This document shows, piece after piece, positions 34,982-44,940 of a stretch of DNA of 64,000 bases; positions within the stretch are counted from its first letter, which is position 1; each line of letters begins with the position of its first letter. Under the pieces are notes generated by a model. That model saw nothing but the letters and a program-made list of their open reading frames with translations, ran no database searches and was not told where the DNA came from. This stretch comes from JBEPVZ01 sp041690695. GTDB taxonomy: Bacteria > Patescibacteriota > Microgenomatia > Daviesbacterales > UBA10151. The stretch covers positions 21,893 through 85,892 of the forward strand of contig JBEPVZ010000003.1 in the NCBI GenBank assembly GCA_041690695.1, given 5' to 3'. Both the position numbers and the translations under genes were made by a program.

Positions 34982-37084
34982 ATGGTCACCAACTCTGCGA
35001 CAGACCCACTTTCAAAAAATAAGCGTAAATTAAAATTAATTTTAATTGGTTTCGGATTACTGGTTATCTTTATACCAATTTCAGCATTCTTAATTAATCA
35101 TTTTCAAAGGCCATCAACTCCACCTAGCCTAGCCGATTTTCCACAAATGACCCCATACACTAGTAGTGCCTCGGCCTTTGTAGCTAATCAGTTAATTGTT
35201 AAATATAAAGAGGCTTCATCTCCAGCCGAGTTAACGGACAACAATGAAAAAGATGCAATTGCCAAGCTCTATGCCGAGCTCGGAGTTTCTTCACAGCTTC
35301 AAGCTTATCCTTCAACCGATAACCCAGATCTTAAGGAGTACTATCTACTCGAGTTCAAAGCAGGTTCGAGTCTTAGTCTTGCCAAACAGACTCTGTCACA
35401 GCTCAAAGAAGTTGAAACCGTCGACCTAAATCCAGTCCTAAGCTTGCAAGCCACCCAAGTAGCCGGGTTAACTAATGATCTTTACTCTCTATATCAATGG
35501 AATTTAGGAAAGATTAATATTGCTCCTGTTTGGAAAGCTGGTTACCTTGGCTCAGATAAAGTTGGCATAGCAATTTTAGATTCAGGATTAGTTTTTCCTC
35601 AAAAGCATCCTGATTTACCCAGCAATATCATTCATGTTACAAAACCTGATGACTATAACCAAGCTGCTGAGTTTTATGGAACAGCCCAGAATGACCATGT
35701 TCATGGCACTGTTGTAACAGGAATTATTGGTGCGATCAAAGACAATCATCAAGGTATTAGCGGAGTAAGTCCGATGGTTCAGATATATTCTTATCAAGTT
35801 TGTCGAAATGAAGAGTGTGATAGCTTAGCAGCTAGCCAAGCCCTCGAGTCTATCGCTCAATCCCCTGGCAAGGTTAAAGTAGTCAACTTAAGTTTAGGAG
35901 CTCCTAGCCAATCGACACCTTCAGAACCAGTTTGCCCCGATTGGGTACAAGGACCAATTAACGATCTAACCAGTAAAGGCATTCTAGTCGTAGCCGGAGT
36001 TGGGAATGGTGATTTTACCACTGGTAATCGAGTTGGAATTGATGCCAAAAACTTTATTCCAGCCTCATGCAAAGGAGTTTTAGGTGTAGCTGCAACTAAT
36101 GCCAATGACCAAAAAGCTTCATATTCAAATTATGGATCGGTGGCAAAAATTTCAGCACCGGGAGGTGAGAACGAGGCCAATGGTGCAATTTTATCGACAA
36201 TTCCATTTGGAGATATTCCTAAGGATGGTCAGCTCGGGCCTTATGGAAAATATTTCGGCACATCGATGGCTACACCCCAAGTTAGTGCCGTCGCCGCTTT
36301 ATTGTTTTCAGCCAATCCCGACTTAACTGTCGATAAGATTAAACAATGTTTAACTGAGGGAGGAGATCCAGTAAGCAACTTAGATCCTAAACAACCAATT
36401 GGTCCAAGATTGAACGCCGCTGGAGCTTTTAATACTTGTGGAATTCAAATCGCAAACACAACCACAGCTGATGCTAAAACAGCAACTCCACCGGTCATCC
36501 AACCCGCCCAGCCAAAAACTCCACCTCCTCCCCCGCCACCGGTCGTTTCAAAAAGTATATTACCCACTCTCCCATCAACCAACACTCCAACTACCCAAAC
36601 CCCAACGAGTGTTGACTTACCCTCTGCCCTCTTTAAAGAAGTTAAAGTTGACCCTGAACAAGGCCAACTTAACGCTTTAATTACTGCCAATGTAGCTTTG
36701 TCTAATACCCAAACTCATCAGTACAAATTCCACTGGTGTGCCAATCCAACGGATATCGCGCCTCACCAGATCTGTAACGACATCACTAATTACTTTAACT
36801 TTCAAAGAGCTCCATCCGATGGACCGACTCCCAATACCATTTTAAATGATCAGATTATTGGTCAATTTAGTCCTTCTTTGATCTGGCAGCCTTCAATTGC
36901 AATATCGGACAGAACAACTGGTAATGCTATTTATGGAAACTATATTCTTGAAGTTGATGCCTGTAACAAGCAACCTGATGGAACCTGTCAGAACTCCAAC
37001 AAACAAGATGTTTGTAGCGTTATTCAATACGATGAGTGCGTTAATTATGATCATTACAATGTCATCTTTCAACTAAACCCCTAA
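34982..37084 (+). CDS. Membrane-anchored subtilisin-like (S8) protease
   Basis: 700 aa. TM anchor about 18-38; I9-like propeptide region about 58-158 (FVANQLIVKYKE to VETVDLNPVLSLQ); S8 catalytic domain about 170-485 with D200 (AILDSG), H241 (HVHGTVVTG), the oxyanion Asn in VAGVGNGD and S428 (GTSMATPQVSA). A Pro-rich linker (PPPPPPPV) leads to a Cys-rich C-terminal domain (about 540-700; [46 protein letters not shown]) shared with the 1287-aa paralogue. The triad is complete, so activity is likely. Extracytoplasmic. Confidence 0.9.
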   Translation: MVTNSATDPLSKNKRKLKLILIGFGLLVIFIPISAFLINHFQRPSTPPSLADFPQMTPYTSSASAFVANQLIVKYKEASSPAELTDNNEKDAIAKLYAELGVSSQLQAYPSTDNPDLKEYYLLEFKAGSSLSLAKQTLSQLKEVETVDLNPVLSLQATQVAGLTNDLYSLYQWNLGKINIAPVWKAGYLGSDKVGIAILDSGLVFPQKHPDLPSNIIHVTKPDDYNQAAEFYGTAQNDHVHGTVVTGIIGAIKDNHQGISGVSPMVQIYSYQVCRNEECDSLAASQALESIAQSPGKVKVVNLSLGAPSQSTPSEPVCPDWVQGPINDLTSKGILVVAGVGNGDFTTGNRVGIDAKNFIPASCKGVLGVAATNANDQKASYSNYGSVAKISAPGGENEANGAILSTIPFGDIPKDGQLGPYGKYFGTSMATPQVSAVAALLFSANPDLTVDKIKQCLTEGGDPVSNLDPKQPIGPRLNAAGAFNTCGIQIANTTTADAKTATPPVIQPAQPKTPPPPPPPVVSKSILPTLPSTNTPTTQTPTSVDLPSALFKEVKVDPEQGQLNALITANVALSNTQTHQYKFHWCANPTDIAPHQICNDITNYFNFQRAPSDGPTPNTILNDQIIGQFSPSLIWQPSIAISDRTTGNAIYGNYILEVDACNKQPDGTCQNSNKQDVCSVIQYDECVNYDHYNVIFQLNP

Positions 37085-37103
37085 TAAAAACGAGTCTTTA
37101 TCC

Positions 37104-37132
37104 TTGCCTGAAAGTCGATTAGGTGGTAAGTT
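37104..37132 (+). promoter_or_regulatory. Promoter of the second surface module
   Basis: TTGCCT (37104-37109), a 17-nt spacer and TAAGTT (37127-37132). The GTG start at 37139 follows after only 6 nt, so the mRNA would be leaderless. Confidence 0.5.
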
Positions 37133-37138
37133 TAGTAT

Positions 37139-38305
37139 GTGCTAAAAACTGTTCAAGACTGGGCTCGGGCTAATAAGTTATTATTCAGTTTAAGCGCAGG
37201 TGGGCTTATTTTAATTCTGATTCTGGGAATAGTCACTCTTGTTTTGAAACTTAATCAGTCTCACACCACTCCCACTTCTACTAAATCATCATCACAATCA
37301 ACTAGTCTGCCGACCTATCCCGCTCCAGCTGTGAAATTTAATAGCTACCAGATCAGTGATGCCGCTAAAGCTTTGAAAGTGCCTGATCAAGTTAAACAAT
37401 ACCTCTTAAGAGCCCATTTTTCAGACTCAGACGTTAAAGCTTTTAGCAGAGCTTTTGGTTTAAATGACTATTACCTGGATGAATCTGGCCAAGCAGTCGC
37501 CTCAAACGTTAGTGATGTTAATAACCAAGGCTTAATGAATTTTGATAAAACGACCGGCTTTTTTAGCTATCGATCTTACGGTTTAATTCAACCATCGGCT
37601 TCGTCTTCAGGCACAATTAATGCAGCGGTCAGTTATTTGAGCGATGTTGGATTGACTGATCCGACGATTGGTTGCAACCATAGCTACCAACAAACCACTC
37701 TTCCAGGCGTAACTTTCGTTGAATGTCATCGTCAGTGGGACAAGCTCGGCTTACCACTGGTGAACTTACCAGGCGTTCTCAATATTCCTGAAAATCAAAC
37801 TTTTACCGCTACTCGACCAGGCGATGTCGCTGAATTCTCACTCCTTGACCCCTCTATCGCTAGCGTTAGTGCTTATGGAGTCTTAAAACCAACGGACAAT
37901 GGTAAATCTCGGCCCTCAGATTTTAATACTGTCACAGTTGGGCTTTGGGGTGGAACTAATATTTATAGTTTATCTTCAAATCTGCGAACGATTATCTCCT
38001 CATCAGTTGTGACAAACTTATTAACTCCCGATGAAGCTCTCCAAGCTTTTAAAGATCAAAAAGCCGAGGTTTCTTTAACCCTGCCGACCGGTCAAGGCTC
38101 GTTTGACTTTGCTAAAGCTTATCCTAATAACCAGGCCCTAGCCCAAACAGCCACCATTAATAAACTCTATCTCGTTTACCTTGAAAAACCCCATGACCAG
38201 GCTCAAACTGACTACTCACCCTATTATTTAATTCAAGGCACCGCCAATTTAAGCAGCGGTTATACAGTCAAATTTGTTCAAGTGCTATCAGCCATTAAAA
38301 AATAA
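37139..38305 (+). CDS. TM-anchored surface protein X, copy 2 (intact)
   Basis: 388 aa from GTG. Residues about 14-37 form the TM anchor (LLFSLSAGGLILILILGIVTLVL). A Ser/Thr linker precedes a domain with VKFNSYQISDAAKALKVPDQVKQYL, NQGLMNFDKTTGFFSYRSYG, a Cys pair (IGCNHSYQ and VECHRQW) that may form a disulfide, ADFNTVTVGLWG-like strands and a terminal YYLIQGTANLSSGYTV. Pseudogene 31802-32971 is its broken paralogue. The next gene starts 2 nt after the stop. Family unknown; an accessory or chaperone to the neighbouring pilin-like protein is plausible. Confidence 0.82.
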   Translation: MLKTVQDWARANKLLFSLSAGGLILILILGIVTLVLKLNQSHTTPTSTKSSSQSTSLPTYPAPAVKFNSYQISDAAKALKVPDQVKQYLLRAHFSDSDVKAFSRAFGLNDYYLDESGQAVASNVSDVNNQGLMNFDKTTGFFSYRSYGLIQPSASSSGTINAAVSYLSDVGLTDPTIGCNHSYQQTTLPGVTFVECHRQWDKLGLPLVNLPGVLNIPENQTFTATRPGDVAEFSLLDPSIASVSAYGVLKPTDNGKSRPSDFNTVTVGLWGGTNIYSLSSNLRTIISSSVVTNLLTPDEALQAFKDQKAEVSLTLPTGQGSFDFAKAYPNNQALAQTATINKLYLVYLEKPHDQAQTDYSPYYLIQGTANLSSGYTVKFVQVLSAIKK

Positions 38306-38714
38306 CTATGACAAAACTCGCACTATCACTACCAGGCTTTCAAAATGCGGTCTCAAGTCCTGCTAAAACTCAGTATCAGGATCTTGGCTCACTACTTTCA
38401 GGTGGTTACTCTATTCTGCTTTTGATTGCTGCCTTTTTAATGGTTTATTGGTTGTCTTGGGGAATCTTTCAATACATCTTTGCTGGTGGTGAAAAAGAAA
38501 AGTTAGCTCATGCTCGGAAAAGAATTACTTGGGCGATTGTTGGTTTTATCATTATTGTTTTAGCTTTTACGATTCGTTACTTTGTAGAAGAAGTCTTCCC
38601 CCCTCAAAATACATTAACCCAAGTCGATACTCCCCTTAACTATGTCTCAACTGATCTTCAACAACCCCCAACTGCAGTTCAACAACCTCAAACTGGTGGT
38701 ACTGGTGGTCAAGC
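38300..38714 (+). repeat. 415-bp direct repeat, copy 2 (identical to 32966-33380)
   Basis: Second copy of the perfectly conserved block that encodes the N-terminal membrane region of the pilin-like proteins. The flanking coding sequences differ strongly. Confidence 0.95.
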
Positions 38715-40497
38715 TGGTACAACTCATGCCGCTCCGGTTGTAGTAACTAATCCTGGCACACTAGAATCATTACCCCACAATACAGATGGTAGCCCCAAGA
38801 TTAGCTTCAGCTGTAGCGCCAGCCCTCAAACCATTAATTATGATGACACTTTGACCGTCACCACCACTAATAGCCATCCCCAGGGTATTAATATCTTTAT
38901 TGATAATAATACTCAAAATGCTGGCTCACTGAGTCCGATCACAACCCAATCGACCACAAATAAAAATGTTTATAACATCGGCTTTAAGGCCCAGTTACAA
39001 TATAACCCTCTCTACGCTCCACCTTATAATCACACCTTAATTTTAGTTGATAATGGCAATCCGGCCATCTCAGAAAGCTGTACTTTTAACGTCAGCCCTC
39101 AAACGAGTTGTTTAAATGGGGACAAGAACGAAGTCTCAACATTTTCGATCAACTTACCCGACTTCGGAAACTATAATGTTACTTACTCAACACTCGGGAC
39201 AACCACTGAAAATGCGGGCAGAGCGGCTGGGGTGGTTACTTCATTTTTTACCGACAAACCATCAAATTTAAGTAATAATCCGACTCTCTTAAATAGCCTC
39301 AGAGAAGCCATTTACAAGCGAGTTGAAGACCAATACGTCATTAATGTCGCCGCCTTCCTGGTGAGAGTTAATCAAAATATCTCTCGGCCGCTACCAGCCA
39401 AAGGCTCGGTTGATGAAGCGAATGCAGTCGCAGCTCTTAAAAACTTAGATTTCAATCATCAAGATACTAAATTCACCAGCCTTGACCAACTCACTAATAT
39501 CAAAAGTCCTAACGATATCTTGTCACTTTTTTCAAGCGAGTGTAAGTTTCAGGAACAGGGTGGAACGATGCCGTATTATCAGTGCAATCCTCAAACCATC
39601 GGCGACTATGGTGATCCAGGTTTAAGCAATCGGGTTAACCAAACTGCCCAAGACGTCGCGAGTAGAGTCTTTACCTTAATAAATAGTAATCCAAACGATA
39701 TTATTGCGGCCTTAACTCCTACCGCAAATCAACCAGCTTTATTTGTCGGTCGACCGATGAGTAATATCTATGAATCATTAATTACTCCTAATATTTCTGA
39801 TCCTAATCCCAACAATGCTAATTTAGCTTTGGGGAATGATCTAATAACCCAAAGAGGTATTAACCCAGGTCCTAATCTAGTTGACCTTTATCCTAAAACA
39901 GTCAGCCAGCTTCAATCCTGTTTTATAACCGGGGTGACTTTAAATTCACCGAGCTTATTCTTATACACCCAGATACCCCAATCAGTTAAAGTCACCACCC
40001 AATCCCAGGTTGGCTACTCAGACCCAGCCACAAATGATAACAGCTGGAATGTCACCACTTCCCCCTCTGGCCAAGTGACAACAGATAATAATATTGAGCG
40101 AGATTATCTCTATTATGAATATAAGAGGGCCAGTGTTAGCTTTAACCAGCCCAACACCGGTTATATTGTCACAAGATCTGACTGGCAAAATTTAATCCGC
40201 AATACTATTGCTAAAGGTTTAGGACTTAATCAAAAAGAGACTGACCGCATGATTAGTGAAGTTAGTAATGCTTTAGTCGGCTCTTCAAATTCACCATATT
40301 TAAGAATCTCATTGATTGATCAAGCCGAATTAAATTCTCAATTGCCACTCCATTTCTCAACTCAGCCTGATCATCTCTATCGCTTCCACCTCATGGTCAG
40401 CTCTGTTCAGGCACCAGCTTCAATTCCCGAGCCCACTCTAAAAACGGTCGAGCGCTTAGGTTTTACCGCCATCGAGCTGGGTGCGGTCTACCGCTAA
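38308..40497 (+). CDS. Pilin-like two-TM protein with large variable extracellular tail, copy 2
   Basis: 729 aa. Residues 1-135 are identical to the protein at 32974-34977. The tail differs: it adds an Ig-like insertion (about 160-265; FSCSASPQTINYDDTLTVTTTNSH to SCTFNVSPQ), then the shared helical and Cys-containing core (NYNVTYSTLGTT, YQCNPQTIGDYGDPGLSNRVNQTAQDVASR, SCFITGVTL) and the same kind of end (YLRISLIDQAEL). The likely topology places both termini outside, with the KEKLAHARKR loop in the cytosol. Forms the middle of the X / pilin-like / subtilase module. Confidence 0.85.
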   Translation: MTKLALSLPGFQNAVSSPAKTQYQDLGSLLSGGYSILLLIAAFLMVYWLSWGIFQYIFAGGEKEKLAHARKRITWAIVGFIIIVLAFTIRYFVEEVFPPQNTLTQVDTPLNYVSTDLQQPPTAVQQPQTGGTGGQAGTTHAAPVVVTNPGTLESLPHNTDGSPKISFSCSASPQTINYDDTLTVTTTNSHPQGINIFIDNNTQNAGSLSPITTQSTTNKNVYNIGFKAQLQYNPLYAPPYNHTLILVDNGNPAISESCTFNVSPQTSCLNGDKNEVSTFSINLPDFGNYNVTYSTLGTTTENAGRAAGVVTSFFTDKPSNLSNNPTLLNSLREAIYKRVEDQYVINVAAFLVRVNQNISRPLPAKGSVDEANAVAALKNLDFNHQDTKFTSLDQLTNIKSPNDILSLFSSECKFQEQGGTMPYYQCNPQTIGDYGDPGLSNRVNQTAQDVASRVFTLINSNPNDIIAALTPTANQPALFVGRPMSNIYESLITPNISDPNPNNANLALGNDLITQRGINPGPNLVDLYPKTVSQLQSCFITGVTLNSPSLFLYTQIPQSVKVTTQSQVGYSDPATNDNSWNVTTSPSGQVTTDNNIERDYLYYEYKRASVSFNQPNTGYIVTRSDWQNLIRNTIAKGLGLNQKETDRMISEVSNALVGSSNSPYLRISLIDQAELNSQLPLHFSTQPDHLYRFHLMVSSVQAPASIPEPTLKTVERLGFTAIELGAVYR

Positions 40498-40516
40498 GAT
40501 GTGATACCTTTAGGTT

Positions 40517-43500
40517 ATGTCTGAACCAAACACTCCTAGTCCTATCGTAGCTCCACCATCGACTCAAGCGTCCTCACCTCATACAAGTAAACTAGCGTTT
40601 TTTAAAACTCATAAAAAACTCGCCATTATTGGGGGCTATGTACTGGTTTTAATTTTAATTCCTTTAATATTTCTGGCGATCTCAGGTCAAAAAAAACAGC
40701 CGCAGACTAGTCCAACGGAGCTCGAAGTCGTTATACCTAAACCAGGCGCCGCCAATCAGCCAAAGGTTGTTGCGGACGAGCTGATTGTTAAGTACAAGGC
40801 TGGCCAATCGCTTAATGAAGCCAGTTCTGCGGCCAATATCTTGCCTCTTCAAACCGCTGAGCAAGCTGCAGGCATGGCTAGCCAAGAGCCACTTTATCTC
40901 TCAGATGACCCTAGTTTAAAAGAGTTTTACGTTTTTAAGCTCAAAAATGGCACCAATTTAGATCAATCTCGAAAAGCCTTAGCTCAACTTCCCCAAATTG
41001 AATCAGTTGAAGTCAACCCGATTCTGTCACTACAAGAGCAAAATCAGGTCACGATGTCAGTTGCACCTAATGATTACTTTTATCCCCAACAATGGAACTT
41101 ACAAAAGATTCAGATCGAGAAGGTCTGGCAACAATATACTTTAGGTTCAAAAGACGTTTCGATCGCCTTAATTGATGGCGGAGTTGATCCGACTCATCCT
41201 GATCTTCCTCGAGATATTACGATCGGTAAAAACTTTATTAGCGATTCCCAAACGGATCATGACCACGCCACCGGCTTAGCTGGAATTATGGTCGCTCAAA
41301 CCAATAATAAGATTGGTATTAGCGGGATTAGCCCGGGAGTTCATTTAGTCTCTTTTCAAGCTTGTAGTGATTTAGATCCTCAATTTTGTAGCATGGTTTC
41401 GATCGATCGGGCAATTGAGACCGCTGCAAATACTAAAGGGGTCAGAGTTATTAATATCAGTATTGAGGGCGAAAATACCCAAGATGGGGTTAATATCGGT
41501 TGCCCAAGCTTTACCCAAGCTTCAATCACTAAGGCCACTCAGGCCGGAGTGCTGGTCGTCGCTAGCTCTGGTAATGGCATTGATAATCATGGTAAAGCGG
41601 TTGATGCCAAAAGCATGAATATTGGAACTTGTGTCGGCGTTTTAATGGTTGGGGCGACTACCATTACCAAAAATGGCGATCAAGAAGTTGAGAAACGAGC
41701 TAACTATTCAAATTACGGATCCTCAGTTAAATTATCCGCTCCAGGTGGAAGCATTCCAGATCCAAGTAATCCAAACGATCCGCTTAATCATGGTATTATC
41801 TCGCTTGGCAAAACCAAACCCGATCAAAAAGGTCCACGCTACACCCAAGCTTCTGGAACTTCAGATGCTGCCCCTGAAGTTAGTGCCGTTGCGGCGCTGC
41901 TCTTCTCAGTCAAACCCAGCTTAACCGCCGAACAAGCCACAGATTGTTTAATTCAAGGCGCTGATACTATTCAAACTGATTTGCCGATTGGTCCAAGATT
42001 AAACGCTCTGGGAGCATTTAAAGCTTGTGGGATTAAGCCAACTAATTATCCATCAGCTAATTCGGCTCCAACAGTCACACCTACAATCACCCTCTCCCCC
42101 TCTGACACAGTCACTGAAGGCAGTAATATTCAAATAACCTCAAATTTAAATGGCGAGATCGGTCAATTAGTCGCATTTAAATTGTGTTTTGAAGGCCCGG
42201 ATAAATCTAACTTAAACTCTGACAAGAGCTGTTCTGGATTAATTGCCGGAACAACTTTACCGGCCCAAGCCATTAATAAAAGCTATGGCTATTACCAAGT
42301 TTATGGAATGAGTTGTCAAACAACCGGTAGCGCCCCAAGCTTGACCTGTGATCCCACTGTTCGACCAACCCAAGAGGCATGGAGCCAGCCGATTCAATTA
42401 GTCAAAGCTGGCAGCACCGGTGGGACTGGTGGCACCACCACCCAACCTTCCACCACTCAGACTGGTCTGAATAAGATTCAACACATTATCATCATGGTCA
42501 AAGAGAACCATACCTTTGATAACTATTTTGGAACATTCCCTGGCGCCAATGGCACCACCACCTACCCTGGCCCAGATGGTAATCCGAAACCGTTGGCCCA
42601 TGATCCTGATTCTTTACTAAATGATATTAATCACGATCCAGCCGCCGCTCACCTAGCTTACGATTCTGGCAAAATGGATAATTTCAAAAATATTCCAGGA
42701 GCAATCCAAGATGGTCATGACTATTCTGATGGCCAATATTATCAGGCTGATATTCCAAATTATTGGGCTTACGCTCAAAAATATACTTTACATGATAACT
42801 TTTTTACCAACATCCTTGGACCGAGCTTTGAAAATCATCTTTTAACTATCGCTGGAGATAATCCTAGCAATGTCGATGGTAATCCCCAAGGCGATACTAA
42901 TCCCAACCACAACAATGGTGCCGGGGTTTGGGGATGTGATTCAGCTTCCAATACCCAAGTCGAGAAACGAGATGGCAATGGTAGTATCACTACGACTTAT
43001 CCCTGTTTTGACTTGCCAACTTTAGGCGATAGTCTAAATAAAGCTAATATCTCTTGGAAATATTATGCCCCAGCCCAAAACCAGCCCGGTTATCAATGGT
43101 CTGCCTACGATGCTATTAAAGGTATCCGAAATTCAGATCAATGGTCTACGCATGTTGTTGACTCTGACCAGTTCCAAAAAGATGCTGCTAGTGGTAATTT
43201 ACCAGCCGTTAGCTGGCTAGTTCAACCGTTTGACGTTAGTGATCACGCACCTTCGAGTGTCTGTCAAGGTGAAAACTGGACAGTCGATCAGATGAACGCG
43301 ATTATGGGTAATTCGAACTCATGGGATAACTCAGTCGTAATCTTAACTTGGGACGATTTTGGGGGCTTTTACGACCATGTTACCCCTCCCAAAGGACCTA
43401 ATGGCGAGATTATGGATGGCTTTAGAGTTCCAGCCTTAATTATCTCCCCTTATGCTAAACCAGGCTTTATTGATCATACTCAAAACACCTTTTCATCGAT

Positions 43501-44380
43501 TCTTAAATTCGTCGAGAATCGCTATGGTTTACCACCTCTTGGCTCTCTTGATAGTGCGGCAACCGATTTCAGTAGCTCACTTGATTTCAATCAAACCCCA
43601 CTCTCAGCTCTAACCTTAAAAACCAGAAGTTGTCCAGCCACAACTCAAGAGAAATCAGGATCAGCCACGACTCCTGTTCCACCCGTCAAGACTCCTCCGA
43701 CCACTCCACCGTCAAGCTGCTTAATCAAGATTGGACCACTCTGTATTCCGAGTTTGCCTAAAATTACTTTTCCGACCTTACCAAAGATTGATCCATCCGC
43801 AATTTGTAAAGTTCTTCATACCTGTTCGAACCCCAAACCAGACACAAACACTTCACCCGCCAGCTCATCGGCCACCCAAACTAACCCACCTCCAGCTCAA
43901 AACCAATCTAGTGTCGATTTACCTTCGGCTCTCTTTAAAACAGTTAAAGTCACACCTGAGGATGGCAAGCTTGATAGCTTAATTAGCGCCGACATTAATT
44001 TATCAAACACCCAGTCTCATCAATATAAATTCCATTGGTGTGCTAGCCCAGCTAATATTGCTCCTCATGAGATCTGTAACAATATTACTAACTATTTTAA
44101 CTTTGCCAGAACCGATCCAGCGACAGGCACAATTGTTAATGATCATATTACCGGCCAATTTAGCCCATCCTTAATTTGGAATCCTGATATCGTAGTTTCC
44201 AATCGCGCTCCAACCAACGCCTATTATGGAACATATTTCCTTGAAGCCGACGTCTGTAATACTCAACCCAATGGCAAATGTAATAACTCTAAAAATGAGG
44301 ATGTTTGTAGCATTATCCGAAATGATGAGTGTGTTAATTATGACCATTTCTCGGTCAAGTTTAATTTAAACCAACAATGA
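40517..44380 (+). CDS. Membrane-anchored subtilase fused to a phospholipase C/acid phosphatase-type domain
   Basis: 1287 aa. Cytosolic N terminus and TM about 32-56; propeptide-like region about 85-178; S8 domain about 190-505 with D220 (ALIDGG), H250 (HDHATGLAG) and S449 ([11 protein letters not shown]). Then a phosphoesterase domain (PF04185 type) about 650-1010: [16 protein letters not shown], candidate nucleophile S770 in [28 protein letters not shown] and [14 protein letters not shown] Pro-rich linker leads to a Cys-rich C-terminal domain (about 1131-1287) shared with the 700-aa subtilase. Both catalytic sites look intact. The stop overlaps the next start (ATGA). Confidence 0.9.
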   Translation: MSEPNTPSPIVAPPSTQASSPHTSKLAFFKTHKKLAIIGGYVLVLILIPLIFLAISGQKKQPQTSPTELEVVIPKPGAANQPKVVADELIVKYKAGQSLNEASSAANILPLQTAEQAAGMASQEPLYLSDDPSLKEFYVFKLKNGTNLDQSRKALAQLPQIESVEVNPILSLQEQNQVTMSVAPNDYFYPQQWNLQKIQIEKVWQQYTLGSKDVSIALIDGGVDPTHPDLPRDITIGKNFISDSQTDHDHATGLAGIMVAQTNNKIGISGISPGVHLVSFQACSDLDPQFCSMVSIDRAIETAANTKGVRVINISIEGENTQDGVNIGCPSFTQASITKATQAGVLVVASSGNGIDNHGKAVDAKSMNIGTCVGVLMVGATTITKNGDQEVEKRANYSNYGSSVKLSAPGGSIPDPSNPNDPLNHGIISLGKTKPDQKGPRYTQASGTSDAAPEVSAVAALLFSVKPSLTAEQATDCLIQGADTIQTDLPIGPRLNALGAFKACGIKPTNYPSANSAPTVTPTITLSPSDTVTEGSNIQITSNLNGEIGQLVAFKLCFEGPDKSNLNSDKSCSGLIAGTTLPAQAINKSYGYYQVYGMSCQTTGSAPSLTCDPTVRPTQEAWSQPIQLVKAGSTGGTGGTTTQPSTTQTGLNKIQHIIIMVKENHTFDNYFGTFPGANGTTTYPGPDGNPKPLAHDPDSLLNDINHDPAAAHLAYDSGKMDNFKNIPGAIQDGHDYSDGQYYQADIPNYWAYAQKYTLHDNFFTNILGPSFENHLLTIAGDNPSNVDGNPQGDTNPNHNNGAGVWGCDSASNTQVEKRDGNGSITTTYPCFDLPTLGDSLNKANISWKYYAPAQNQPGYQWSAYDAIKGIRNSDQWSTHVVDSDQFQKDAASGNLPAVSWLVQPFDVSDHAPSSVCQGENWTVDQMNAIMGNSNSWDNSVVILTWDDFGGFYDHVTPPKGPNGEIMDGFRVPALIISPYAKPGFIDHTQNTFSSILKFVENRYGLPPLGSLDSAATDFSSSLDFNQTPLSALTLKTRSCPATTQEKSGSATTPVPPVKTPPTTPPSSCLIKIGPLCIPSLPKITFPTLPKIDPSAICKVLHTCSNPKPDTNTSPASSSATQTNPPPAQNQSSVDLPSALFKTVKVTPEDGKLDSLISADINLSNTQSHQYKFHWCASPANIAPHEICNNITNYFNFARTDPATGTIVNDHITGQFSPSLIWNPDIVVSNRAPTNAYYGTYFLEADVCNTQPNGKCNNSKNEDVCSIIRNDECVNYDHFSVKFNLNQQ

Positions 44381-44937
44381 CAAAATTAGCCTTATCACTT
44401 CCAGGTTTCTCAGACGCGATTGATAGTCCGACCAAACAAGCTAAACCTCAATTTCAAGATCTTGGTTCCCTACTGTCTGGTGGATACAGTATCTTACTTT
44501 TGATTGTCGCTTTTTTAATGGTTTATTGGTTGTCTTGGGGAATCTTTCAATACATCTTTGCGGGTGGTGAGAAAGAAAAGTTAGCTCATGCCAAAAAGCG
44601 AATTACCTGGGCAATTGTCGGTTTTATAATCGTGGTTTTAGCATTTACGATTCGAGGGTTTGTCGAAGAAACATTTACCCCTCAAAACACCCTAACTCCC
44701 GTTAGTGTCCCCGGAGCCGTTTCGCCCAATCAAGCTCAAGGTAATTCGGGCAATAGTGGAGGTGGCACGACTGGCGGCGGAGTCAATCCGGGTAGTGGTA
44801 CTGGAAACACTGGCAATCCTAATCAAGGCCAGCCTGGTGGAGGAGCTGGAAATGGCGGGTCACTTAGCTTGCCTGGTAGTGGTGGGACCTTTAAAGTTCA
44901 GGGTTATATTCCTGGCCAACACCTATTATCAAATTAA
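44377..44937 (+). CDS. Short pilin-like two-TM protein, copy 3
   Basis: 186 aa. Same start ([11 protein letters not shown]) and the same two TM segments and [15 protein letters not shown] loop as the two longer paralogues, but the tail is a Gly/Asn/Ser-rich stretch of about 70 residues ending [14 protein letters not shown], with no large domain. DNA is diverged at synonymous sites except for a 50-bp identical patch (44512-44561). It overlaps the subtilase-phosphoesterase gene by 4 nt. It could be the minimal pilus-like subunit while the others are capped versions. Confidence 0.82.
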   Translation: MTKLALSLPGFSDAIDSPTKQAKPQFQDLGSLLSGGYSILLLIVAFLMVYWLSWGIFQYIFAGGEKEKLAHAKKRITWAIVGFIIVVLAFTIRGFVEETFTPQNTLTPVSVPGAVSPNQAQGNSGNSGGGTTGGGVNPGSGTGNTGNPNQGQPGGGAGNGGSLSLPGSGGTFKVQGYIPGQHLLSN

Positions 44938-44940
44938 AAT

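Noticed and set aside
36445..36690. Gly-rich minus-strand frame opposite the subtilase linker
   Set aside because: It is the antisense of the Pro-rich linker; its low-complexity Gly/Val composition is a mirror of the real gene.
32974..44937. Type IV secretion operon based on the VirB2-like two-TM proteins
   Set aside because: No VirB4, VirB6, VirB8-10 or VirD4 homologue is in the window; only the pilin-like part is visible.
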